Shown here in pieces: positions 25,801 through 50,287 of a stretch of 64,000 bases of DNA. Source of the DNA: Paraspadella gotoi (Eukaryota; Chaetognatha). Each line of letters starts with the position of its first letter. The stretch's first letter is position 1. The position numbers and the translations under genes were made by a program. The DNA lies in the NCBI GenBank assembly GCA_051294375.1, contig CM119269.1, forward strand, positions 19,877,936 through 19,941,935, in the 5' to 3' direction. The notes under the pieces were generated by a model. It saw nothing but the letters and a program-made list of their open reading frames with translations, made no database searches and had not been told where the DNA came from.

Positions 25801-28401
25801 GAAGATTCTGGATTTGTCGCAGGCGGTCGTCAAGAGAGAGAGGAAGCCCGACATGCGACGCAGTCAGAGCGACTTCAGTGCCAAGCACTCGCGATCCGTT
25901 GCGAGTAATAAGGTGAGGAGACTGAGGTTAAAGCACATCAGTCGTTGAATCATGATTAGGATAATTTGAATTGAGGTCAACTGACGTATAACTAAATCAC
26001 AGAATTGAATTTCTTCAATCGACCAATCAGTCAATCTACTCATCTCCAATCCCAAGGTTCGCAACATTTACGCTCTCATGGACGACATCGTCCCCGCCCA
26101 CAAAATTCCTCCTCTGACGCCAAAAGTCAAAGAGACGACGCCCGTGAAAGCGGAGGAAACGCCGGCGCTAGCGTCGACGGCGGCGCCGGACTCCTTCGCC
26201 GTTGCCGGCATCGATTCGGCCGAGTGGCCAACGCCGGCCGAGACGATGCACGCCTCCAACAGCGCCATCAATCTTTTACCGGCGTCAAAGCCGACGCCGA
26301 CGACGTCCGCGCAGGGTAACGCGGATCCTCCAACGGTTTCGTCGGCGGCCGAGCCCGTCAAGCCGGTCGCCCGCGGCATCTCTGCCGACTTTTTGAAGAC
26401 GATGTTGACGCCTGTTCATCAGCAGACGCCTCAGACACAGCAGGTGGTGAAGGAGTCTGCCGCCAAGGCGGAGAAAGACTCTGACGATTCCGTCAGAAAA
26501 TGCATGACCAACGTCAAAATGAGGCCCATGCCGACAACGACGACGACGACCACTACGTCGGGAACGACGGCGACGACTACGTCGAAAAATGAAGAGACGT
26601 CATCGACGCTGACGAAAAGATCAAAGTCTCCGCAAAAAGTGAAGAACTTTTCGCCTCCTTGCGAGAGACGCAAGTTCGATCGACGTCATAGAAGGTCCAC
26701 GCCCACGAGGTGAAGGACAACAAAAGTGCTGATGTTTGTTAAAATTAATGGTTTTAAACTATAGCAAATATTTATAATATTATAGAGGCGACAAAACCGA
26801 AGATCGACGCGACGAAGTTGTGGCCGACGCTGCGGTAGACGACGAGGAAGACGACGACGACGGCGGCTTCCTCCAGTCGGCCGACCTCATCAAACGAGAC
26901 TTTCGCAGTTCGACGCGCGACTCGGGGTTCTACTCCCTCTACCAATCGGATAACCCTTGGTCGTCGGAAAATCAACAGCCAAAGCCGCAGCAGCAAATTT
27001 TACAGCAACACTCTCGCGCCGCCACGGCCGCGGCAGCCGCTGCGGCTCCGAGCGGAAAACCCCGACCTCACGAGAGGTTCCATTCGGAGCGGGTGGCCGG
27101 CGCCGCCGCACCGCCGCCAAAGTCGCGTGCGCCTTCGTTGATGGCGCCGAGAGAATATGCGCTGGCGGTGAGGATGTCATAAGTTTATTAACGCTGAAAT
27201 ACTAATTTAGAAACGATGAGAATTTTATTTTTATTTTAATGTTTGACTAGAAGGGAAAACAAAGTTTGTTTTTGTTTACTCTTTGTTTACTCTTCTAATT
27301 CCAAACACAACGAATTGAAAATTTCTACATAATGTAATGTTTTACCAATAACTCTCGATGATACATCTTTTTCGCTTTTCTTCCGTCAACAGGTTCAGCA
27401 GCAGCGGGACGGCATCGACGGTGGCGGCGCTGGCGTCGGGGGCGGAGAGGGAGAGGAGACGCTTAAACAAAAGATCTCAAAGCTAAAAAAGGAAAAGATG
27501 AACATCGATCGTCAGATGAGAAAAGTGGAGGATTGGCGCCAAAGGAGCGAGGGCGGCGCCGTCGCGGAAGCGCGAAGGCGACGCTCCAAGAGTCCCGACG
27601 CCCGTCGCTCCAAGAGTCCCGACGGGCGAAAGTCCAAGAGTCCGGAGTTTCGTCGTTCTCGGCGCCGGCATAGGACCGCCGCCGCTGCGGCCGCCGTTGC
27701 TGCAGCGGACGACGACGATGACGACGACGAATGGCAAGTCCCATCTCATCGGCGCCTAGAATTCTACGGCACTGTCTCCGGTGCTGTTTGGCGCCGCGAG
27801 AACCTCCTTGCTACGTCGTCGATCGTCGATTCTCTGTCGAACTCCGACGCTTTGTCCTCTGCGTCAGTCAGCCAAGATTCGCCCAAAGCTTCGAATAAGG
27901 ACAAGATGAGTGTTTATAAGGTAAGACTGAATATTTTACGAAAACGACATTAAAAGAGCAATAGACAACGACAGATATATAATTATTTTACAACGTCATC
28001 CAATTGAAGGATTAAAAAAAAAAAACACAAGTAGACCGCAATAACGTAATATAACTTTGACTTCATCATGAATATAGCCAAAAAGTCCAAACCACAAAAA
28101 GACTAAAAATAAAATATTGTGGCAGGAGTTAATTATATTAAATTAATTATATTAAATTTTTATTATTTTTTCAAATAGGCGATCATTGACGAAATAGACG
28201 TTGACGACCTCGACGAAAGAGGAAATCTCAAATCCTCCGCCGGCGCCCTCTCCGGCGTCAACGTCAACAACAACGACTACGGGGACTTTCTTGCGCGCGA
28301 TCCGCGTCACAAGAGCGTGGCCGACGTCTACGCCACCTCGCGGAAATGGCGCGGCGCTCGCGGGAGCCCGGTCTTTGATTTCGACGAGGATTTCGGGTTC
28401 A

Positions 28402-28434
<33 letters not shown>

Positions 28435-28980
28435 TTTTGCAACTGAGTCAGTCGTTCAGCAACGACGATTTTCCGGAGATGACCGAGGAGGACGTCAGAG
28501 TCAACCTTCACGAGGTTCGAGGACGGTGCTGTTGTTGCTGTTGCTGTTGTTGCTGTTGTTTCGGGGATTATTTCCTCTAGTTTTTCGTGTATAGGAATTT
28601 TCTATTTTTCTAATTTTATACGCGGAATTTTTCTATAGATTTTGGTTTTCTGGTTTTTTTTTTTTTTTACCTCTGGAAAATTGATATTTATTGGATATAT
28701 ATGTTTCTTCGATTCTGCATAGTATATTAACGTTATTGAGTCCTGGTTTTAAACAACTTTTCCTTCCATCTGCCAGCTGCTCACCCAACGACATCTGCCC
28801 TACCCGATGCCACCGCCACGCCCATCGACCGACGGTGCCGCCGAGTCGTCTCAAATTTGCCCAACGGCGCCAGATTCTCCACGCGCTCGATTCTTGGAAC
28901 AGGCCCTCGCTCGCGCCCTCGATATGCCCGGCAGGGGACACCCCCAGCCGTTGCCCGAATCGGCCTTCAGTCGACTTTGA
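14880..28980 (+). CDS. Large disordered protein of unknown family (12 exons, ~1,630 aa)
   Basis: Phase-consistent exons: 14880-15057, 16644-16740, 20231-20378, 20937-21084 (alternative end 21072), 21601-22370, 22572-23167, 25048-25912, 26057-26709, 26786-27167, 27393-27920, 28179-28514 and 28777-28980; exon 1 and its join to exon 2 are the least certain. I do not recognise the family. The product is mostly low-complexity: Ala-, Ser-, Pro-, Gln- and Asp-rich. Features include a Cys cluster CGCGACLPNSPPPFPP at the start of the sixth exon, a His-rich run (about 25548-25612), poly-Thr and poly-Asp runs coded by GAC/ACG triplets, a short coiled-coil-like stretch (EETLKQKISKLKKEKMN) and three SKSP repeats in an Arg-rich block. 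More conserved-looking islands are SRIRTNPWLP, DSGFYSLYQSDN, and VNLHELLTQ near the C-terminus. An adaptor or scaffold role is only a guess. AATAAA follows at 29162. One intron contains an antisense gene. Confidence 0.8.
17083..18431 (-). CDS. Small Cys-rich type I membrane protein (3 exons, 183 aa), nested antisense
   Basis: Minus-strand exons 18431-18367, 17955-17840 and 17453-17083 join with matching phases (2, then 1). Exon 1 encodes a signal peptide (MNKFGQILLILAITSVSS). Exon 2 encodes a compact cysteine-rich stretch with six cysteines in about 40 residues (LCQRGYSFYGLCEK…ECEDKCVGEKPEVWPCKG). Exon 3 continues the ectodomain with two more cysteines, then a membrane helix at about residues 105-126 (LRISALFIFLILVFFLLIYF) and a basic cytoplasmic tail. 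AATAAA on the minus strand lies at 16886-16891. The whole gene sits inside the intron between exons 2 and 3 of the plus-strand gene. The last 17 bases of exon 2 and its donor have been amplified in the following intron. The family is not recognised; a small secreted-domain receptor is the best description. Confidence 0.65.
17578..17857 (-). repeat. Minisatellite of 5' splice sites, about 10 units
   Basis: On the minus strand each unit reads GTCTGGCCGTGCAAAGG followed by one to five copies of GTAA(GTAA)G. The first unit on the minus strand (17856-17840) is real coding sequence, the last residues VWPCKG of exon 2 plus the donor GTAAGT. The other nine or so lie in the intron, so it begins with a row of copies of its own exon end and donor. 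Read-through of the first donor in frame meets a stop almost at once (AAG GGT AAG TAA). Confidence 0.9.
19829..19882 (+). repeat. (CT)n microsatellite in an intron
   Basis: Uninterrupted CT repeat in the large second intron of the plus-strand gene, upstream of the exon at 20231. Confidence 0.97.
23468..23506 (+). repeat. Short dispersed repeat: CTCTATAAGTCACTTTTTGG + GTCG run
   Basis: One of five related copies; the others are near 4445-4470, 15371-15397, 31439-31478 and 60698-60738. Each has TATAAGTCAC or a close variant, usually followed by GGTCGGTCGGT or TCTGTCGGT-like text. No coding content. The copies are probably ends or remnants of one element family. Confidence 0.7.
24300..24464. 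repeat. Perfect palindrome, 82-bp arms, with hammerhead-like cores
   Basis: Left arm 24300-24381 is the exact reverse complement of right arm 24383-24464, with a one-base centre. Each arm carries the string CTGATGA-(AGGCTTGAGTTGTGAGCC)-GAAACATGTC: on the plus strand CTGATGA is at 24387-24393 and GAAA at 24412-24415. This matches the conserved core of a type I hammerhead ribozyme as known from Penelope-like elements (CUGAUGA, stem II, GAAA, very short stem III CAUG, then UC). Because the copies are inverted, the upstream strand of stem I is missing, so each is probably only half a ribozyme. It lies in the intron 23168-25047. Confidence 0.85.
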
Positions 28981-30675
28981 AGGGGCTCTTTTCTGCATTC
29001 GAATAATTAAGGAATGGGCTCATCTGTACTGAACCCAATCTCGAGAAATAAGAATTTTAGGACCCACTCAATTTTCCGTTAACCGCGCCCTTGGCCTTAC
29101 CGGATCCTTTTCGTGCCTCGTTCACAGTCTCTGCAAATTGTGATGAAAGAGAAGAATCATCAATAAAAAACAACACATCAAAACACATAAAAAACCAAAC
29201 AAAACAGGACAAAAAGCAATCACTCACTTTCGACTTAGTCAAAAAAGTGTGTCCATCGAACTATGCCTGAAAGATGTGCGCGAGCAGATAGAATGTTTAA
29301 TTTTTATGGTAGATAAGCATTTTTTTATTTATTTATTTATTGAAAAAAATAAATTTTACTTATTTCTATTTATGTTTTTTTGAGATAATGCATCATCAGA
29401 TTGACCGAAAGATGAAAGTGAAAAATTCTACCAATGGAGACTGCAAAGAATGGCTTTTTAAAAGAATTGGATCTAGAGTAGACCATAAATGGCGCTTTGA
29501 ATCAACGATCATATAAACTTTTTTTATTTTCCTGCCCAATTCAGTAATCCTGTTGTCGAACAAGTAATATGTTACTCAAAATGACGATGTAAATCCGGAA
29601 AAGATCAAACAGCTTCGTGATATCTGGTTTTGTGATAACGACTAATGATGTAATTTGTTCAAACGCACTCAATGTATAAGTACTTAAATGTTCTTTAAGT
29701 TTAAGCACCCACATATGTTGAATGTTATTAAACCGATAAATTGTTTTCTTTTAACCTTACTCTCGGTCGTTCAGTGTTATACATTTTCCCAAAGAACAAA
29801 AATAAAAAGATAAAATCTCCCTCATCTTAAAAAATATGCCTTATAGGTTCGGCCGAGCGCCTTCGAGTAGGAAAGTATTATTTTTTTACCGAATGATTAA
29901 AACAATTTACCAGTATAATTTAAATATAAACTGGACATAAAATAAAAGCTAAAGTTATAACTCCTAAATACTGATCAAACATTTATAGCACTATATAAAT
30001 AATGCTATTTAGGTGGAGAAAGGCGTTGGGTCGGGGAAATACGGCAAAGCGTTACTAACTTGTGTTTTCACCTTCATTCCATCTCGTTTGTCGGTAGTAG
30101 TAATGAAATATCAAAAGTAAATAAAAACGAAAAAAAAATTCTCAGACGCATGTTTAAAGTTCCATGTACTCGGTGCACTGGTTATAACTTTTTCGATTAA
30201 CGATAACATTCCATATATGTATGATTTTTTTGTTAAAGTTATGAAAATTCAACAAATTAAACTGTCGTCGATAAAAATGGGGAGTCACTTAAAGTGAAAA
30301 ATGCCCCCGATCCCAATCTTCGTCAAAAAAACCTCTTAATAGAAAATACAAGCGAATAGTAATGTATCGTGAAGTATACAAAGTAGTTTCCCCAAAGTAA
30401 AAAAAAGATATTTTTTGCTTCCTATTTCATCACCGTTTGTTAATTACAATTATACAATTTTAAAAACTTACATTGCTTATTATGTTTATTTTGGAGCTTA
30501 GGATGAGCCAGGAAATAAAAAAAATCTAGGGAAAAGATGACATTAAAACTAAGATTACGATTTAGTTCGTTCATTATGTCATTCATTCTTTTTTTTCTCT
30601 GTTTTTCTCTCTTTCTCTCTAGGTATCCTTCGCGCTATCAGTTAGATAACAAGAGGATGATCTTAAAAAGAGAAA

Positions 30676-30677
<2 letters not shown>

Positions 30678-30751
<74 letters not shown>
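30678..30751 (+). repeat. (TAA)n microsatellite
   Basis: AATAAT repeat with one phase slip, upstream of the anoctamin gene. Confidence 0.97.
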
Positions 30752-31154
30752 GTTTCGAGCGATCAAATTGAAACGCGACATGGAGAGTCTTTCTTCCAAT
30801 TTTCCGCCTCGAAAACAAAGTGTAGAAAAATTTGGCAGAAGAAAACTCGTTTAGCGTCGAGGAAGGAATTTAACGCGGGGGAAAAAAAAAATAATTTGTC
30901 CTATTGCCCACACTATATTAATATTTATACGAGAGAAGAAAAACCAAAAAAAAAAGTAGCAGGAGTAGAAGTAGGGAAAAGAATAAGAGTCTCCGCCCGG
31001 TGGGAGGAGCGAGGATTTCATCATGACAACCGCCGATAATAAGGAAGAGCGGGGTGAGAAATATGGGAGGGTTGGGTGCTGTTGTTGTCTTAGCGGTTGG
31101 GATTAGATGGATTAGTTAGGTCTTGGTTTATTTTACATTTTATTTAAAAGAATC

Positions 31155-31196
31155 AGTGACAGTGGTGGCCGAGCGGTTAAGGCGTTCGACTCGATT
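31155..31196 (+). pseudogene. Truncated tRNA-Ser/Leu-like 5' half
   Basis: The D-arm region GTGGCCGAGCGGTTAAGGCG is the characteristic box A of a type II (Ser/Leu) tRNA, followed by TTCGACTCGA for the anticodon stem. The rest of the molecule, including a box B, is absent, so this is a tRNA pseudogene or SINE head rather than a working gene. Confidence 0.7.
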
Positions 31197-31313
31197 TCCT
31201 TTTTTCAAAATACCAAAGTTATATATAGATAATTGTTTCTTTAATCCAGTAGGGTCCGATTAGCGAATCGTCACCTTTTCTACCTTACCCTTTCCCCTCC
31301 CGCAGCCGCGGAG

Positions 31314-44648
<13,335 letters not shown>

Positions 44649-45429
44649 AAAAATCATTCATATGCAAGCTTTTTAATTTTTTTTTTTTTTTTTTTGAATG
44701 GTTTTAACGAGCTTTTAAAAGCTGCTTGCTCTCTTTTTTGGAATTTGATCAAAGAAGGAAAAAAAAAGAGAAAAGGGTTCAACGACTAGTGTAAGCTACG
44801 TAGATGGTTTCTTTTTAAAATTAAGCATATTAAAATTAATGAATACATTTATGAATAAATGCTAACAGTTCAAAATATTCTTGTGTTCCTTGGCGATAAA
44901 AAACGTAAGAATAGCGAAAAATTATTTTTTGACATTTTTGTCGCTACATAAGAATCTTCTTTCTTATTTTTTATGGATACCTTATGTAATTTTTTATAAT
45001 TGCAGTTAGAGAAATTAGAAAAATTCGGATACTTTTTGTAAAAAAAATTATCTATCTTCGTCGTAGTCGTCGTTGTTATCGTTGTCACCTTCGTCGACAA
45101 TGATTTCCTCATCGTCGTTTTCATCGTCGTCGTCGGTCGATCCTCCAACAGCCAACCACTTCGTCGGGCGACGGCTCGGCCGACTCGATCCGCGTTCGTC
45201 GGCGCGCGAAGCCTTCATCCTTCGCTGACTTCAGCTTCAACTTTCAGCTTCGCGATCGAAAAATCATCCACAACAACAACAACAAGAAACACCGAAATTT
45301 ATCGATTTATTTTTTTCTTCTGCTTTTCAGTTTCGCTTTTTTTTTCTTTTACACGCGTTCGTCGTGTCTGTACCCCGCGCTCTCTCCAGGTATTTCTTTA
45401 TAAAAAATTTCTACTTCTTCTTAAGGTCC

Positions 45430-46403
45430 GGGATCACTCAATTCAAATTATAATTTATCTAAAACTGAGCTCGGATTTCGAAAGGAGAGCTCCTGACGAT
45501 TCCGAAAATGTATTTACTTTTACTATTTTTTTTCAAAGGCGTCATCGTTTTTTCGATTTTTTGGTACTATATAAAAAATTAAAAGAAACCTATTTTGAAG
45601 AGTCATGCAAGCCCAAACGGTAAGGCCGGTTTCTCATGAAATTTGGCATGAATTACCTTTAAGTCACGAACTCCAATTCTATTGAAAAGATACTTTTTCA
45701 AAAATTTTTGCCTTCCTTCATATAAAATTTGATTAATTTTAAACAATTTTGGGATTAATTCCTTGATTATCTTTGAAACAAAAAACATTTTTTCAAAAAC
45801 GCGGCTCCATAGAATCCCCCCACCTTCTTTTCTTGCCCAAGATTATTTTTTCTTCAAGAAGCAGTCCAACGGTTTTGGAGCTGCAACTCTTCGTTTTAAC
45901 TTTCACTTTGTCAAAGAAAGCTCAAATTCTGCTACTCATTAAACTCATTAAACACTCTACATAAAGTAAAAAGTCAAATTGAAATAAAATTCGATAAGTT
46001 TTTTAACTTCTTAAAAACTCATTAAAAAGCTATAAAAACCCGTCTGGAAAATGTGTAGTAGTTTAATTTTAGACTTATTAGTGATACAACTCCAAGTATG
46101 TACTTTTACCAAAGGCAGGAATTAAATATAAGAAGTAAGAAATTGAGCTTACTGCTAAAGAATCAGGTTGAGTTTTAAAAATTTAGCTTGAGAAATTTTA
46201 ACTTACATAATAAAAATTATTTTCTCTTGAAAATCTAGTTTTACCCGAAGAAAAAATTATGTTTAAATTTTTATGAACATTTTATTAGATTTTTAAAAAG
46301 TTTTCGTTTATTTTGTCAAATAGAAAACCTCTTTACAAGATATGAGAAAAATGATTAAGATATAGTAAATTACGATTTCTATAATTTTAGATTGAGTGAT
46401 CCC
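45430..46403. mobile_element. TIR element, copy 1 (974 bp)
   Basis: Bounded by GGGATCACTCAAT at 45430-45442 and its reverse complement ATTGAGTGATCCC at 46391-46403. No transposase frame is present, so it is a non-autonomous DNA transposon candidate. About 120 bp of the left flank is repeated before the second copy. Confidence 0.75.
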
Positions 46404-46531
46404 TGGCCTTTATTTTTTCTTCTGCTTTTCAGTTTCGCTTTTTTTTTCTTTTACACGCGTTCGTCGTGTCTGTACCCCGCGCTCTCTCCAGGTATTTCTT
46501 TATAAAAAATTTCTACTTCTTCTTAAGGTCC

Positions 46532-47467
46532 GGGATCACTCAATTCAAATTATAATTAGGCTAAAACTGAGCTCGGATTTCGAAAGGAGAGCTCCTGACG
46601 ATTCCGAAAATGTATTTACTTTACTATTTTTTCAAAGGCGTCATCGTTTTTTCGATTTTTTTGGTACTATATAAAATAAAAGAAACCTATTTGAAGAGTT
46701 GCAGCCCAAACGGTAAGGCGGTTTCTCATGAAATTTGGCATGAATTACCTTTAAGTCACGAACTCCAATTCTATGAAAAGATACTTTCAAAATTTGCCTT
46801 CCTTCATATAAAATTTGATTATTTTAAACAATTTTTTGGATTAATTCCTTGATATCTTTGAAACAAAAAACATTTTTTCAAAAACGCGCTCATAGAATCT
46901 CCCCCACCTTTCTTTTCTTGCCCAAGATATTTTTTTCTTCAAGAAGAGTCCAACGGTTTGAGCTGCAACTCTTCGTTTTTAACTTCACTTTGTCAAGAAA
47001 GTCAAATTCTGTACTCATTAAACTCATTAAACATCTACATAAAGTAAAAAGTCAAATTGAAATAAATTCGATAAGTTTTTTAACTTCTAAAACTCATAAA
47101 AGTTATAAAAACCCGTCTGGAAAATGTGTAGTAGTTTATTTTAGACTTATTAGTGATACAACTCCAAGTATGTACTTTTACCAAAAGGAGGAATTAAATA
47201 TAAGAAGTAGAAATTAGCGCTTACTGTAAAGAATCAGGTTTGAGTTAAAAATTTAGTTGAGAATTTAACTTACAAATAAAAAATTATTTTTCTCTTGAAA
47301 ATCTAGTTTTACCGAAGAAAAAATTATGTTTAAATTTTTATGAACATTTTATTTAGATTTTTAAAAGTTTTCGATTATTTTTCAATAGAAAACCTCTTAC
47401 AAGATATGAGAAAATGAATTAAGATATAGTAAATTAAGATTTCTATAATTTTAGATTGAGTGATCCC
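46532..47467. mobile_element. TIR element, copy 2 (936 bp)
   Basis: Same terminal repeats at 46532-46544 and 47455-47467. It is collinear with copy 1 and preceded by the same flank (ACACGCGTTCGTCGTGTCTG), so the repeated unit is element plus flank, about 1.1 kb. Differences from copy 1 are mostly one-base deletions, typical of uncorrected long-read sequence. Confidence 0.75.
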
Positions 47468-48481
47468 TGGCCTTAACCCTTTTTCTATAATCATTAACCA
47501 CTAATCTCGTGGCTATACATACTTTACGACCTTTACGTAAACGGTAAATAGTTTTGAACCTTTGAATACCCATAGTATGGCCCCGTATTTGCCATCTTCA
47601 TTTCCGAATAGCGATAACTGTTTAAGAGATATTGGATTATTGGATAATAGAGATTATTTATGTCCTTTATAATTCGAGAAGATTTTAAGCTAAAAGTGAA
47701 AACAATTATTAGCCGTTGAGGCACTACAGTGACTACTCGATCTTGATTTTTGGTTTAACTTTTAAATACTTTAAAAATAGTATGAATCATACTATGATAC
47801 TATGATACTAAGAATGAAACAGTAGATCCAGTGAGAACGTATGAATAAATCAACCTTCTGCAATATCAAATATCAAATATCAAATAAAAAATAAAACGTA
47901 AATCTAACTATTTTTAACTAACTTTCCTATTTTTGCTTCTTCGAAATATCAATATATATATACACCAACAATTATCAAAAAAGCTTTATAGGCAAGACAA
48001 AAAAATAAGGAAAACCGATAAAATTGATAAAATCCAGTCGCGTTACGGCGAGCGTCGGGTCGAGAGTACAACTACTTTTTTTAAAGATTCTTTTCTTCAT
48101 TTCAATGTTGTTTTTTAAAGTGAGGTTAAATATTAAATATAAAGCGAAGTACGACGCTTGTGAGGAAAAATACGCACTTAAAAGCAGCGGAGAGAGAAAG
48201 ATGAATGCCTGAGGCCCTGAAAGGTATAAAAGAATGAGATGAACAGGCGGCAGAAAAGGGAGAAAATTGGAGAAAGGAAAAGACAGAATTAGAGATTAGA
48301 CGTGATTCAATCAATTTTAAAGCGATTTATCCGAGTTTTTTTTTTTTTTTTAATGGGAAAATTATTTAACGGTTTCAACGCAATTCCTAAACCCAACTAT
48401 TAATCGAGAATTATAGTTTTAAACTTTTTCTCTTGTTTAATTAATTAAAAAAAGAATTTAATTACTTTATTATTTTATCAG

Positions 48482-49583
48482 AGTTGAATCCTTCGGAAGG
48501 AAAGTTTTAAAGAAATCAAAATGGGTAAGAAAGTGACTTCGAAGGAGGGAATGGTCGCCGAGGTGAAGAAGAAGATCACCGAAATGCAGGTCAGGTCAAA
48601 TTCGGCGATGCAATCATTCCGATTTACGTAGCTTTTACCACATTCACTTTTTTTAAAAATAAATATCAAGATTATTCATTTATTCATTCATTCGATTATT
48701 CATTTATTCCTTAATTTGGTTATTAAATTTATTAATTCAATTCAGTTCGAGTTGGACAAAATGAGCGACGAAGTTGACAACTTGAACAAGAAGTTGGAAG
48801 AGGAACGTGCTCTAAGAGAAACGGTGAGACGTCGCAGACCCGCTTTTCTATTTAGATCTATAAAATTTAAATACTGTTTAATAAATAGTATTTATCAATT
48901 ATAACACCGGCTTTTCAGGATTTTCAGCGCGTCTTATCCTTAAAAAAAAAAAAAATTTATATATTTATATATATTGTTTAATAATTGACATTCACTACCG
49001 CGGATTTTGTAACCCACCCTTTGTCCGACCCGCAGGCCGAGAGCGAGGTCTTGGCTCTTCACCGCAAGATCCAATTGGTGGAGGAAGACTTCGACCGAAC
49101 GGAAGAAAAGTTGAAGGAGGTCACCGAGAAATACGAGGAATCAGCTCAGGCGGCCGACGATTCGGAGAGGTTGGGGGGGGGGAGGGGAAGGAGAGAAGGA
49201 AGAAAGGAGAGGAGGAGGGAGAAAGGGCGGGAGGAATGGGTACCAGGGATCGGGACGGGTGGCGAAGATGCAAAATATGATTATACTTTTTTTTATTTGT
49301 CAAATTTAACTTTGTTTCTTTGATATTTAAGCAATTTTCTATTTCCTATAACTTATAACTATAAGTTTAATTTAACTTCTTCCTCAGTCATTTCTTCTGA
49401 ATCTTTTTTTTTTTTTTTTCCAACCTTGAGACTTTCCCTTGATTTCCACTTTTTCTGACCACCAGAGCGCGAAAGGTGCTGGACAACCTCAACATGAATA
49501 ACGAGGAGAGAGTGGAGAAGTTGGACGCCGCCCTCACTGAGGCTCAGATGATCGCCGAAGACTCGGACAAGAAGTACGACGAG
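48482..49583 (+). CDS. Tropomyosin, constant 5' exons
   Basis: An acceptor at 48481 opens the exon with a 39-base UTR; the ATG at 48521 has A at -3 and G at +4. Coding exons are 48521-48589, 48746-48823, 49036-49169 and 49466-49583 (69, 78, 134 and 118 nt). The 134- and 118-nt sizes equal those of vertebrate tropomyosin exons 3 and 4. The product is continuous coiled coil with heptad repeats; landmark strings are [21 protein letters not shown] and [12 protein letters not shown], the tropomyosin signature region. With any 3' cassette the protein is 250-254 residues, the size of the short (low-molecular-weight) class. Tropomyosin dimers lie along actin filaments and control access of myosin and other actin-binding proteins. 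The last constant exon ends in phase 0, as all three following cassettes require. Confidence 0.96.
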
Positions 49584-49617
49584 GTAAGGAGGATGATTAA
49601 TGATGATGATGATAATT

Positions 49618-49636
49618 ATTGATGATTGATAATGAA

Positions 49637-49668
<32 letters not shown>

Positions 49669-49707
49669 CGATGACGATGACGATGATGATGATGATGATG
49701 ATGATAA
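49618..49707 (+). repeat. (GAT)n microsatellite
   Basis: ATG/GAT triplets with some GAC, in the intron separating the constant tropomyosin exons from cassette A. Confidence 0.96.
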
Positions 49708-50287
49708 GGATTACGAAAATGAGACGTTGACTTTTAGAAAACAAATTGAGGATGAATAGTAAATGAAGATAATATTTGTGGTATAAAATATTAATTAAAT
49801 AAATTTTCCTAATCTGAAGTTTAATTATTTTTTTATATTTTCAACAAAGAAATTAAGAAATTAATTCAAACGTTTCTGGTTTGAACGACTTTATAATTTA
49901 GATGGTTTGTAGAATGAAATGTTTTGCATGATAGCCTAATGGCATTATGGCATGTTGGCATGATTGTTGGGTCGCACCAAATTACACTAATTAATTGCAT
50001 TGGCATGACGGACGTAAATGGCATTAAGCCATACTATTTCGCGTCACTGCGATTGCATGATTGTATTCAGCTTTAAGTTATTGCATAGTACTCGCAATTT
50101 CGCTATTGCTCTCGCATGCGAATAACTTTTCTCCTTATCCCTTTCTCCCCCCTTCCTCCCTATCCTATTTTTTCTCTGCTCACACGCGCTCCTCTCTTTC
50201 CTGTTTCCCCAATGCTCATTTGTTTTTTATCTTTCGAAACTAACGCGCGCCCTTTCGTCGCAAAACAAAACAAAAATTAAACAAAAG

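Larger units (their letters stand above)
28981..31313. other. Intergenic stretch
   Basis: 3' UTR of the preceding gene (AATAAA at 29162-29167), AT-rich DNA, a TAA microsatellite near 30678-30751 and a truncated tRNA-like segment near 31155-31196. A weak minus-strand terminal-exon candidate (about 29057-29129, ending …GAVNGKLSGS and a stop) follows TTTGCAG, but no upstream exon was found. The anoctamin first coding exon follows an acceptor at 31305, implying a 5' UTR exon somewhere here. Confidence 0.5.
44649..48481. other. Intergenic region between anoctamin and tropomyosin
   Basis: Contains the anoctamin 3' UTR, GTC-rich DNA near 45060-45140, the tandem TIR elements at 45430-47467 and about 1 kb of AT-rich DNA that should contain the tropomyosin promoter and a 5' UTR exon. 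An exon for a long-type tropomyosin N-terminus was not found. Confidence 0.6.

Noticed and set aside
29057-29129. Minus-strand terminal exon candidate ending GAVNGKLSGS
   Set aside because: The acceptor is fair, but the only upstream exon candidate is closed in all frames; kept as a note only.
44870-45148. Minus-strand frame with Thr runs
   Set aside because: GTC/GTT triplet repeat without splice support or complex protein sequence.
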